Source: CAZAPG01 sp964486935 (GTDB lineage Bacteria > Chloroflexota > Anaerolineae > 4572-78 > J111). From it: a stretch of 64,000 nucleotides of DNA. The notes beneath the pieces are model-generated. The model saw nothing but the letters and a program-made list of their open reading frames with translations, did not search any database and had not been told where the DNA came from. Each line of letters begins with the position of its first letter. Within the stretch, counting starts at the first letter, position 1. The stretch is taken from NCBI GenBank assembly GCA_964486935.1, contig CAZAPG010000040.1, forward strand, positions 1 to 64,000. Reading direction: 5' to 3'. The translations under genes were made by a program, and so were the position numbers. Of this stretch, positions 45,770-53,447 are shown in pieces.

Positions 45770-45798
45770 GGGTGCGCCCCAAAATTTGGGACAGACCC
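45770..45798. repeat. Palindromic repeat GGGTGCGCCCCAAA...GGGACAGACCC, copy 1
   Basis: Core CCCAAAATTTGGGACA with flanking GGGT/ACCC arms. Two related copies lie just after rpoC (52420-52456 and 52496-52519). Confidence 0.7.
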
Positions 45799-45834
45799 TT
45801 GGCTAAACTATGCGTAGAAAAAGGAGCAACATCC

Positions 45835-46942
45835 ATGCAAGAATTACACAGCCGACTTACCGACATGGCCAGCCGCGTCGGTCAAAATATGGTGCGTCTT
45901 TGACATCGCCGGCAAACAGAAACAGGTAGAAGTTCTGGACAAGGAGTCGCAATCGCCCACTTTTTGGAACGACCAGCGCCAGGCCCAGGAAAAAATGCGC
46001 CAGCTATCCGGCCTGCGCGAGCAGGTAGAAACCTGGCAAAATTTAGAGCGCCGGGTAAAAGAGGCGCTGGCTCTGGTTGAGATGTCTGAAGAGGAAGAGG
46101 ACGACGGCTTACAGGCCGAGCTAGAGAGCGAGACCGAGGCTCTGGAAAATCTGCTGGAAAAACTGGAGTTTCAGTTAATTCTCTCCGGCAAACACGATAA
46201 AGACTCGGCCTTGCTGTCCATTCACGCCGGGGCCGGCGGCACCGAAAGCCAGGATTGGGCCGAAATGCTCATGCGGATGTATCTGCGCTGGGCCGAGGCC
46301 AGCGACTACAAAACCACCCTGGTTGACCAGACCGAAGGCGAAGAAGCCGGCCTGAAAAGCGTCACCCTGGAGATTGACGGCGAATACGCCTATGGCTACC
46401 TCAAGGCCGAGCGGGGCGTGCACCGGCTGGTAAGAATTTCGCCGTTCGATGCGTCGAGTCGCCGGCATACCTCCTTTGCGCTGGTAGAAGTCATCCCCGA
46501 TCTTGAGTCTGACATTGAAATCGAAATCAACCCCGATGATATTGAGGTAGACGTTTACAAATCGGGCGGGGCCGGGGGTCAGCATGTGCAGAAAAACTCC
46601 ACCGCCATTCGCGTCAGGCACCTGCCCACCGGCATTGTTGTGACCTGTCAAAACGAGCGCAGCCAGCTTCAAAACCGGGAAACCGCCATGCGTATTTTGC
46701 GCGGTCGCCTGTACGACCTGGAATTGAAAAAGCAGGAAGAGGAGCAAGCCCGCCTGAAAGGCGAACACGTAGAGGCTGGCTGGGGCAACCAGATTCGCTC
46801 TTACGTGCTGCACCCCTACAAAATGGTCAAAGACCACCGCACCGGCCACGAAGTTGGCAACGCCGAAGCCGTACTCGATGGCCGGTTGGATGATTTTATC
46901 GAGGCTTACCTGCGCCACACTATTGGTCAGACAGTACAGTAG
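45835..46942 (+). CDS. prfB: Peptide chain release factor 2, with programmed +1 frameshift
   Basis: Releases the peptide at UGA and UAA. The gene starts at ATG 45835 (AAGGAG 10 nt upstream); codons 1-22 end at CTT-TGA (stop 45901-45903), and the rest (from GAC at 45902) is in the +1 frame, giving about 368 residues as usual for RF2. The shift site CTT-TGA-C is the classical autoregulatory one: when RF2 is scarce, ribosomes slip. The upstream stimulator is weak: GGTG three bases before CTT instead of AGGGGG. The SPF tripeptide (RISPFD) that reads UGA and the GGQ motif (GGAGGQHVQKN) are intact. Confidence 0.97.
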
Positions 46943-46966
46943 CCCAAAAGTACGCCTTAAAGTTAT

Positions 46967-46995
46967 TTGACAATTGAAACCAACGGGCTTATAAT
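46967..46995 (+). promoter_or_regulatory. Consensus sigma-70 promoter in the prfB-recombinase gap
   Basis: Perfect TTGACA (46967-46972), 17-nt spacer, perfect TATAAT (46990-46995). The only full-consensus promoter noted in the window. Confidence 0.8.
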
Positions 46996-47001
46996 TATTG
47001 C

Positions 47002-47092
47002 GTATAAAGTGAGGACAAGAGAATAATCCTCTTGATAATGGATACAATCAAAGTAAGATTGCGCCTTAGAAACAAACAAGGCGCATTTTTTT
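47002..47092 (+). ncRNA. Candidate small RNA of about 90 nt
   Basis: A perfect promoter is followed about 65 nt later by a strong terminator, and the stretch between has no open frame or ribosome site. It contains one internal hairpin, CAAGAG-AATAATC-CTCTTG (about 47016-47034), then the terminator stem. The product would be a two-hairpin RNA. It does not match 6S, 4.5S, tmRNA or RNase P features that I know. Alternatively it is an attenuated leader of the recombinase gene 120 nt downstream. Confidence 0.5.
47060..47092 (+). terminator. Rho-independent terminator of the candidate small RNA
   Basis: Stem TGCGCCTT / AAGGCGCA, 10-nt loop, seven Ts. Confidence 0.85.
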
Positions 47093-47212
47093 GCTAATTT
47101 GTGGCCTGGCCGCCGCGGGCCGCAATAATGCACACCCGTCTATCCATCAATTTAATTCGACACCCAATTCCCGATAAGTCAATTAGTTAGACCCATCAAG
47201 CAGGTTGGTTGC

Positions 47213-48091
47213 ATGCGCTCCAATCAGGATGAAGCGATATTAACAACATTTGAGGAGACGCTCAGCCAAAGCGCCCTGTCTTCCTCAACCATTGTTAACT
47301 ACCTGGCCGACCTGCGGGCATTTTTGCGCTGGGGCAGGCAAAAAATTTCGCCCGACTTTTCACTGTTGCAAACCAGCCCAGACCAGGTGCGGTTGTATCG
47401 AAATTATCTGGCCAAAGAATTAAAGCGAGCGCCGTCAACCATTAACCGCCATCTCATGTCGCTGAGAAAATTTTTTGTGTTTGCCCTTGAAATAGATAAA
47501 ATCGGGGCCGACCCCACCAGCGGGGTGTCGCTGGTGCAGGATAACGGCCAGGCCACTTCCCGGCCATTGACAGACCAGGAGATAGAAAGTTTATTGGCTG
47601 CGGCTCGCAACGGCTCTCGGGCCGGGTTGGTGCGCCGGGATGTCGCCATTTTGCAATTGTTACTCCACACCGGCCTGCGCGTCAGCGAAATTGTCAACCT
47701 GAAAAAAGATGATTTGATTTTTAACCACCCTGGCGTGCATTTGCAAATTTGCGATATCCAGAATGAAAACAAAATCAGACACATCCCTTTACCCACCAAA
47801 GTTTATAAAGCCATAACCGACTACCTGCAAATTCGTCCGCACACCGCCGCCACCGACAATTTTTTTCTAAGCCAGGAAGGCCGGCCTATTTCAAAGCGAA
47901 CCGTGCAGCGGATTATTACCGACTGCGCCAAAGCCGCCGGCATCGACGGGGTTTCGGCTCAATCAATGCGGCGCACTTTTGCCCTGCAATTGCTGGCCGA
48001 AACCAAGGATTTGGCCCTGGTTTCCGAGCGACTGGGGCACCAAAATTGTAGCATCACCGAGCAATATTTATCGGTTCATCAGAAACCATAA
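47213..48091 (+). CDS. Tyrosine recombinase (XerC/XerD-like) with a changed catalytic position
   Basis: 292 residues: N-terminal SAM-like core-binding domain (about 1-95) and C-terminal catalytic domain. Catalytic Arg in HTGLRVSEI, a Lys in the beta-hairpin (NENKIRHIPL), Arg253 in SMRRTFA, His in ERLGHQ and Tyr in ITEQYL are present. The His of the usual HxxR motif is Gln250 here. Chromosome-dimer or element recombination are possible roles; the substitution may weaken cleavage. It lies between the candidate small RNA and rpoC (30 nt ahead), possibly co-transcribed with rpoC. Confidence 0.85.
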   Translation: MRSNQDEAILTTFEETLSQSALSSSTIVNYLADLRAFLRWGRQKISPDFSLLQTSPDQVRLYRNYLAKELKRAPSTINRHLMSLRKFFVFALEIDKIGADPTSGVSLVQDNGQATSRPLTDQEIESLLAAARNGSRAGLVRRDVAILQLLLHTGLRVSEIVNLKKDDLIFNHPGVHLQICDIQNENKIRHIPLPTKVYKAITDYLQIRPHTAATDNFFLSQEGRPISKRTVQRIITDCAKAAGIDGVSAQSMRRTFALQLLAETKDLALVSERLGHQNCSITEQYLSVHQKP

Positions 48092-48121
48092 ATTTATTAT
48101 TGAACTATCAGGAGGTTCATT

Positions 48122-51100
48122 GTGGAAGTAAAAGATTTCCGCGCTTTACGAATTAGCTTGGCTTCACCCGAAGAAATCAGAAGCTGGTCTTACGGTGAAG
48201 TCACCAAGCCGGAAACCATCAACTACCGCCGCCTCAGGCCCGAAAAAGACGGCCTGTTTTGCGAGGCAATTTTTGGCCCAACCAAAGATTGGCAATGCTA
48301 CTGCGGTAAATACAAACAGGTACGTTATAAAGGTATTGTGTGCGAAAAGTGCGGCGTGCTGGTCACTCGCTCCTCGGTGCGGCGCGAGCGAATGGGCCAT
48401 ATTGAACTGGCCGCTCCTGTGGCCCACATCTGGTACACCCGGCGCGTGCCCTCTTACCTGGGCCTCCTGCTGGATATCTCTCGCCGCAACCTTGACCGCG
48501 TACTTTACTTTGCCCAATACGTTATTGTCAGCGTTGACGAGCAAGCCCGCGCCCGCTCCCTCAAGCGGCTGGACGATGAAGTTGCCCGCGCCGAAGGCCG
48601 GTTGGAAGAAGAACGCCAGGGCAAAGTCGATGCCATTCGCAGCCAGGCCGACGAACAAATTGCCGCCCTGCGCGATGAAGAACAGCAGCTTGTTGACGAG
48701 TTAAATGAGCGTCAAAATAACCAGATTGAAGAAGTGATGCGTGCCGCCCAGGATATTCAATGGCGCATTGAAAACGAAGGCGGCGTAAAACTGAAAGAAG
48801 CCCTGACCTTGCCCGGCAGCGATGAAATTATTGCCGAAAAGGGCGAAACGCTCGACCAGAGTCACCTTAAAACCCTCAACAAACAGGTCGAAGCCCAGTT
48901 AAACGAAATCAAGGTCAACATCGAAGAGGAACTCAACCGCAAGCGCGGCCAGATTGAGAGCAAAATTCAGGCCATCCGCTACCAGTCAGACCAGGAAATT
49001 GAATCTCAAACCAGCGACAACACCCAGGAACTCGGCTCGCTCATCGACCGTATTCAGGAACAGCGCGCCGAACTGCTCAATATTAAATCCATGCAATTCC
49101 TCAACGAGTCTCAATACCGCGACCTGGCCGACCGCTGGGGCAACGTGTTCAAAGCCGGCATGGGCGCTGAAGCCCTCTACGAAATTTGCCAGGATTTAGA
49201 CCTGGACAAAATGGTCAAGGAACTGCGTACCCAAATTCGCAGTACCCGCTCCAAGCAGCTAAAGAAAAAGGCCATCAAACGGCTGCGCGTGGTTGAGAGC
49301 CTGCGCAAAAGCGGCAACCGCCCTGAGTGGATGATTTTGACCGTTCTGCCGGTCATTCCGCCCGACCTGCGCCCGATGGTGCAGCTTGATGGCGGCCGCT
49401 TTGCCACCTCTGACCTGAACGACCTGTATCGCCGGGTGATTAACCGCAACAACCGGCTCAAACGGCTGCTGGATTTGGGCGCGCCCGACGTAATTGTGCG
49501 TAACGAAAAGCGGATGCTGCAAGAAGCGGTCGACTCGCTGATTGACAACAGCCGCCGGGGCAAAGCCGTTTCCTCGCGGGGGCGGCGTCAACTGAAGAGC
49601 CTGAGCGACATGCTCAAAGGCAAGCAGGGCCGTTTCCGCCGCAACCTGCTGGGCAAGCGGGTCGATTACTCCGGCCGCTCGGTAATTGTGGTTGGCCCGG
49701 AACTGGAACTGCACCAGTGCGGGTTGCCCAAAGGCATGGCCCTGGAGTTGTTCCGCCCCTTTGTTATCCAAAAACTGGTTGAGTACAACTACGCCAACAA
49801 CGTCAAGGGGGCCAAACGCATTGTTGAACAGCGCCGGCCCGAAGTGTGGGAAGTGCTGGAAGAAGTCATCCAGACCCGGCCTATTTTGCTAAACCGCGCC
49901 CCCACCCTGCACCGGCTGGGGATTCAGGCCTTTGAGCCGATGCTGGTTGAAGGCAACGCCCTGCAAATTCACCCGCTGGTCTGCTCGGCTTTTAACGCCG
50001 ACTTTGACGGCGACCAGATGGCCGTGCACGTGCCGCTCTCTGAAAAGGCCGTGCGCGAAGCCCGCAGCCTGATGCTTTCTTCCAGAAACCTGCTGCTCCC
50101 CTCTAACGGCGAGGCGGTAGTTTCGCCCACCAAAGATATGGTGCTGGGCGTTTACTATCTGACTATGGACGCCGAAGGCCAAAAGGGCGACGGCAAAATC
50201 TTTACCAACCTGGATGAAGTGGCGCTGGCCTACAGCCTGGGCAAAGTCAGCCTGCATGCCAATATCAAACTGCTTCACTACTCCGACAAATCAAAAAACA
50301 CAACCCCCATCGAAACTACCGTTGGCCGCGCCCTGTTCAACCAGATACTGCCCGACGAACTGCGCTTTGTAAACCTGGTGCTGGATAAAGGCAAATTAAA
50401 AGACCTGGTAGGCTTGTGCTACAACCGGCTGGGGCCTGATATTACCGCCAAAATGGTTGACGATGTTAAAGCCATTGGCTTTAAATATGCCACCCGCTCC
50501 GGCACCACCATCTCGGTATCTGATATTACCGTGCCCGAAGCCAAAAAAGAGATTCTGGAGCGCGTGACCGAACAGGTCAACAAGGCCGAACAGCAGTACC
50601 GCCGGGGGCTAATTACCGACGACGAACGCTACATCAAAACCGTGCAACTCTGGACCGACGCCACCGACGAAGTAACCGAAGCGGTGCGCGATGCCATTGA
50701 CCCGGAAAGTCCCATTAAAATTATGGCCGACTCCGGGGCCACCAAAGGCGGCTTTCAACCCATTCGCCAGTTGGCCGGTATGCGCGGCCTGATGGCCGAC
50801 CCCAGTGGCCGGATTATTGCGCTGCCCATTCGCTCTAACTTCCGCGAAGGGCTGACGGCGCTGGAATATTTCATCTCTACTCACGGCGCGCGCAAAGGGT
50901 TGGCCGATACCGCCCTGCGTACCGCCGACGCCGGATATTTGACCCGCCGATTGGTTGACGTATCGCAAGATGTTATCATCAACGCCGACGACTGCGGCAC
51001 CACCGTGGGTTTGACCCTTAGCCGCAGCCGCAGCAACCAGATTGGCGAGAACTTCAAAGAGCGCATTGTGGGGCGCTTCATTCTGGAAAATGTAGTTGAC

Positions 51101-52417
51101 CCGGAAAGTGGCGAAGTGCTGGCTGAGAAAAACACCCTCATCACCGATGCCAACTATGAACTGATTGAACAGGCCAACCCCGAGTCCCTCACCGTTCGCT
51201 CGCCGCTGCACTGCCAGCTTGAACACGGCATTTGCAGCATGTGCTACGGCAGCGATTTGGGCCGCGGCGGTCCGGCAGAAATTGGCTCGGCGGTGGGCAT
51301 TATTGCCGCTCAATCCATTGGCGAGCCGGGAACCCAGCTAACCCTGCGCACCTTCCATACCGGCGGCGTAGCCGGCGTTGAAGACATTACCCACGGCTTG
51401 CCCCGCGTGCAAGAGCTGTTTGAAGCCCGCAACCCCAAAGGCGAGGCCATTATCAGCGACCTGGATGGCCGGGTTGAAATCATCAACCGCGAAGATGGCA
51501 GCCGCGTGCTTAAAGTTATCTCGTCCGAGATGCGTCACGATGAGTACGACATTCCCGGTAACTGGTCCATTATTGTGGAAGACGGGGAAGAAATTGCGGC
51601 CAAAGCCAAGCTGGCCAAACGAGGCGACCAGGAAATTGTGGCCGAAAATGGCGGCAAGGTTCAACGCGACGATAACAAAATCACCGTTCACTGGGAGCAC
51701 CGCGAAGAAGAGGAGTACGAAATCGAGTCTGCGGCGCGCCTGCGGGTAAAAGATGGCGACAAGGTAGCCGTGGGGCAGCAGCTTACCGAAGGTTCGCTCA
51801 ACCCCAACCGCATTTTGCGGGTGCTGGGCCGCGAAGCCGCCCAAATTTACCTGCTGGAAGAGGTTCAAAAAGTTTACCGTTCGCAAGGTGTGCCAATTCA
51901 CGATAAGCACATTGAAATTATTGTGCGCCAAATGACCAACAAAGTCCGGCTGGTGACCAGCGGCAGCAGCGACTACCTGCCCGGCGAACTGATGGATTAC
52001 CAGAAGTTCCACGCCATGAACCAGCAGTTAATTGAAGAGGGCAAACGCCCGGCTTCAGGCCGGCCCATTTTGCTGGGTATTACCAAGGCGGCCCTAAACA
52101 CCGAAAGCTTCCTGTCGGCCTCGTCGTTTCAGCACACCATCAATGTGCTGGCGCAGGCGGCCATTGAAGGCAAACGTGATGAGTTGTTTGGTCTGAAGGA
52201 AAACGTGATTCTGGGTAAGCTGATTCCGGCGGGAACAGGGTATCGCATTCACAGGTTAAGAGAGGAAGAGGCCAACGGCCCCGATGGCCCTAATGGCGAT
52301 TTTTCTGATGACCAGGAACCCCTGGAAGATGATGACGAAATTATGGACCTGATGACCCGTGAAAACGGCTCTGGCGAAGACGGCTCTACCTCTGATGAGT
52401 TCATCCTGCCCGGCTAA
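48122..52417 (+). CDS. rpoC: RNA polymerase beta' subunit
   Basis: 1431 residues. GTG start 48122 with AGGAGG 6 nt upstream. Zinc-finger region CYCGKYKQV...CEKCGVLVTRSS at the N-terminus, active-centre NADFDGDQMAVH (about 625-636, three Asp bind Mg), GEPGTQLTLRTFHTGGVA (trigger-loop/bridge area) and the second zinc site CQLEHGICSMCYG. Residues about 150-330 form a long coiled-coil insertion rich in Glu, Gln, Arg and Lys between the zinc finger/lid region and the clamp helices. The acidic C-terminal tail is not conserved. rpoB, which normally precedes rpoC, is absent; a tyrosine recombinase is there instead. Confidence 0.97.
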   Translation: MEVKDFRALRISLASPEEIRSWSYGEVTKPETINYRRLRPEKDGLFCEAIFGPTKDWQCYCGKYKQVRYKGIVCEKCGVLVTRSSVRRERMGHIELAAPVAHIWYTRRVPSYLGLLLDISRRNLDRVLYFAQYVIVSVDEQARARSLKRLDDEVARAEGRLEEERQGKVDAIRSQADEQIAALRDEEQQLVDELNERQNNQIEEVMRAAQDIQWRIENEGGVKLKEALTLPGSDEIIAEKGETLDQSHLKTLNKQVEAQLNEIKVNIEEELNRKRGQIESKIQAIRYQSDQEIESQTSDNTQELGSLIDRIQEQRAELLNIKSMQFLNESQYRDLADRWGNVFKAGMGAEALYEICQDLDLDKMVKELRTQIRSTRSKQLKKKAIKRLRVVESLRKSGNRPEWMILTVLPVIPPDLRPMVQLDGGRFATSDLNDLYRRVINRNNRLKRLLDLGAPDVIVRNEKRMLQEAVDSLIDNSRRGKAVSSRGRRQLKSLSDMLKGKQGRFRRNLLGKRVDYSGRSVIVVGPELELHQCGLPKGMALELFRPFVIQKLVEYNYANNVKGAKRIVEQRRPEVWEVLEEVIQTRPILLNRAPTLHRLGIQAFEPMLVEGNALQIHPLVCSAFNADFDGDQMAVHVPLSEKAVREARSLMLSSRNLLLPSNGEAVVSPTKDMVLGVYYLTMDAEGQKGDGKIFTNLDEVALAYSLGKVSLHANIKLLHYSDKSKNTTPIETTVGRALFNQILPDELRFVNLVLDKGKLKDLVGLCYNRLGPDITAKMVDDVKAIGFKYATRSGTTISVSDITVPEAKKEILERVTEQVNKAEQQYRRGLITDDERYIKTVQLWTDATDEVTEAVRDAIDPESPIKIMADSGATKGGFQPIRQLAGMRGLMADPSGRIIALPIRSNFREGLTALEYFISTHGARKGLADTALRTADAGYLTRRLVDVSQDVIINADDCGTTVGLTLSRSRSNQIGENFKERIVGRFILENVVDPESGEVLAEKNTLITDANYELIEQANPESLTVRSPLHCQLEHGICSMCYGSDLGRGGPAEIGSAVGIIAAQSIGEPGTQLTLRTFHTGGVAGVEDITHGLPRVQELFEARNPKGEAIISDLDGRVEIINREDGSRVLKVISSEMRHDEYDIPGNWSIIVEDGEEIAAKAKLAKRGDQEIVAENGGKVQRDDNKITVHWEHREEEEYEIESAARLRVKDGDKVAVGQQLTEGSLNPNRILRVLGREAAQIYLLEEVQKVYRSQGVPIHDKHIEIIVRQMTNKVRLVTSGSSDYLPGELMDYQKFHAMNQQLIEEGKRPASGRPILLGITKAALNTESFLSASSFQHTINVLAQAAIEGKRDELFGLKENVILGKLIPAGTGYRIHRLREEEANGPDGPNGDFSDDQEPLEDDDEIMDLMTRENGSGEDGSTSDEFILPG

Positions 52418-52419
52418 TT

Positions 52420-52519
52420 GGGTGCGTCCCAAATTTTAGGAAATTGGGACAAACCCGGGGGGATTCCGGGGGTATCTCCCCCGTTCCCCCAGCCTGTTCC
52501 CAAAATTTGGGACAACCCC
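52420..52519. repeat. Palindromic repeat copies 2 and 3 after rpoC
   Basis: Copy 2 (52420-52456) repeats GGGTGCGTCCCAAA ... GGGACAAACCC with a 6-8 nt longer centre than copy 1 at 45770; copy 3 (52496-52519) is GTTCCCAAAATTTGGGACA-ACCCC. Between them is a G/C-rich palindrome. They bracket, with copy 1, the prfB-recombinase-rpoC block. Confidence 0.65.
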
Positions 52520-52598
52520 GGCTAATTAACTGTTCTGATAATTTGATGCGCCTTTTGCGGGCGCGTCTTAAATCTCACACGGAAAGGGGGTGAGAGCG

Positions 52599-52799
52599 TT
52601 GAGTGTCGAGTTGAAATCCGGTGAATCTCAAGATTCATTGTTAAAAAGATTTCGGAAAGAGATTATCAAGTCTCGGATTTTGAGTACCTATCGCAAAAAG
52701 CGGTGGTTTGTTTCAAAAGGTGAACAGCGCCGCATTGCCAAACAGCGCGCTATTCGCAAGGCGCGCCGCAAGATGATGCGTCGCCAAAATAACAACTAA
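52599..52799 (+). CDS. rpsU: 30S ribosomal protein bS21
   Basis: About 66 residues, very basic, with the S21 pattern SVELKSGESQDSLLKRFRKE and a C-terminal Arg/Lys-rich helix (RRKMMRRQNNN). TTG 52599 is favoured because AGGGGG lies 8 nt upstream; GTG 52590, in frame, overlaps that site. Binds the 30S platform near the anti-Shine-Dalgarno end of 16S RNA and helps initiation. Followed by a strong terminator. Confidence 0.93.
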   Translation: MSVELKSGESQDSLLKRFRKEIIKSRILSTYRKKRWFVSKGEQRRIAKQRAIRKARRKMMRRQNNN

Positions 52800-52803
52800 A
52801 CCA

Positions 52804-52834
52804 AAAAAAGAGGGCGGAAATCCGCCCTCTTTTT
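52804..52834. terminator. Bidirectional terminator after rpsU
   Basis: AAAAAGAGGGCGGA / TCCGCCCTCTTTTT, near-perfect stem with 2-3 nt loop. Serves rpsU and, in the opposite sense, the small minus-strand gene at 52853. Confidence 0.9.
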
Positions 52835-52852
52835 GATGAGTTTAAAGTTTGG

Positions 52853-53068
52853 TTAACTTCTTTGCCGTCTGGCTTCCATCTCCAACTCTGCCAGCCGGGC
52901 GCCGGCAGCGCCCAGGCTATCGCGCAATAAATGCACTTCTGACAAAAAAACAATAAATGATTGGTCTGGGTCTTCGTTGGCAAACAAGCGGAGGGCCGGG
53001 TCGCTGTTATCCGTGCCCGGAATCAATTCTATGGATAAATGTTTGCTAACAGGAATGATTAAACCCAT
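52853..53068 (-). CDS. Small protein, function unknown
   Basis: 71 residues, soluble, no cysteine. N-terminal half looks beta-rich (GLIIPVSKHLSIELIPG), C-terminal half a charged amphipathic helix (LLRDSLGAAGARLAELEMEA). Start ATG 53068 lacks a strong ribosome site. The frame is bounded by a terminator and its composition fits coding DNA, but no family is recognised. Confidence 0.5.
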   Translation of the reverse strand: MGLIIPVSKHLSIELIPGTDNSDPALRLFANEDPDQSFIVFLSEVHLLRDSLGAAGARLAELEMEARRQRS

Positions 53069-53201
53069 AATTTTTACCCGTTCGGCTGCGTTTCAGCAAC
53101 TGGCACTGGTTGCATACTCCATTTTAGCATGTTACTCCCCGCACTGACAATGGCTCTTTATAGGAAATGAGGGCCAACGCGTCTTAATTTATTCCAATCA
53201 G

Positions 53202-53260
53202 GTAACTGCTCAGGCATGTCATTTCGAGCGATGCAGGAGCGAGAAATCTCCCGGCAGGCG
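53202..53260. repeat. Half copy of the 5764-5893 inverted-repeat element
   Basis: Begins GTAACTGCTCAGGCATGTCA and continues TTTCGAGCGA ... GAGAAATCTCC, matching the right half of the element at 5764-5893 (opposite strand) with two substitutions and one indel. The partner half is missing, so it is a solo or decayed copy. Confidence 0.8.
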
Positions 53261-53322
53261 CATATCAGCCCGGTCTTTCAATTAATTAAAAGTTAGCTAT
53301 GTACTCAATCGTCGCAACTATG

Positions 53323-53351
53323 TTTTCATTATTTCAAAAAATGTCTATAAT
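53323..53351 (+). promoter_or_regulatory. Predicted promoter of gyrA
   Basis: TTTTCA (53323-53328), 17-nt spacer, TATAAT (53346-53351). A second -10-like TATATT follows at 53361. The rest of the 53069-53447 gap carries only the repeat and operator listed. Confidence 0.5.
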
Positions 53352-53370
53352 ATAGGCAATATATATTGTG

Positions 53371-53387
53371 TAGAATTTATGTTCTTA
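53371..53387 (+). promoter_or_regulatory. SOS/LexA-like operator of gyrA
   Basis: TAGAATTTATGTTCTTA, differing from the uvrA box at two positions. Located about 20 nt downstream of the -10 and 60 nt before the start codon. Confidence 0.5.
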
Positions 53388-53447
53388 TACCAAATATTGA
53401 GGTTAATGGCAGGGTTAGTCTAAACTGCCGTTCTGATGGAGGTTGCC

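Noticed and set aside
47002..47092. tRNA, 6S, 4.5S or tmRNA
   Set aside because: No cloverleaf, no CCA end, no GGAAGCAG-type SRP loop or tmRNA ends; only two simple hairpins.
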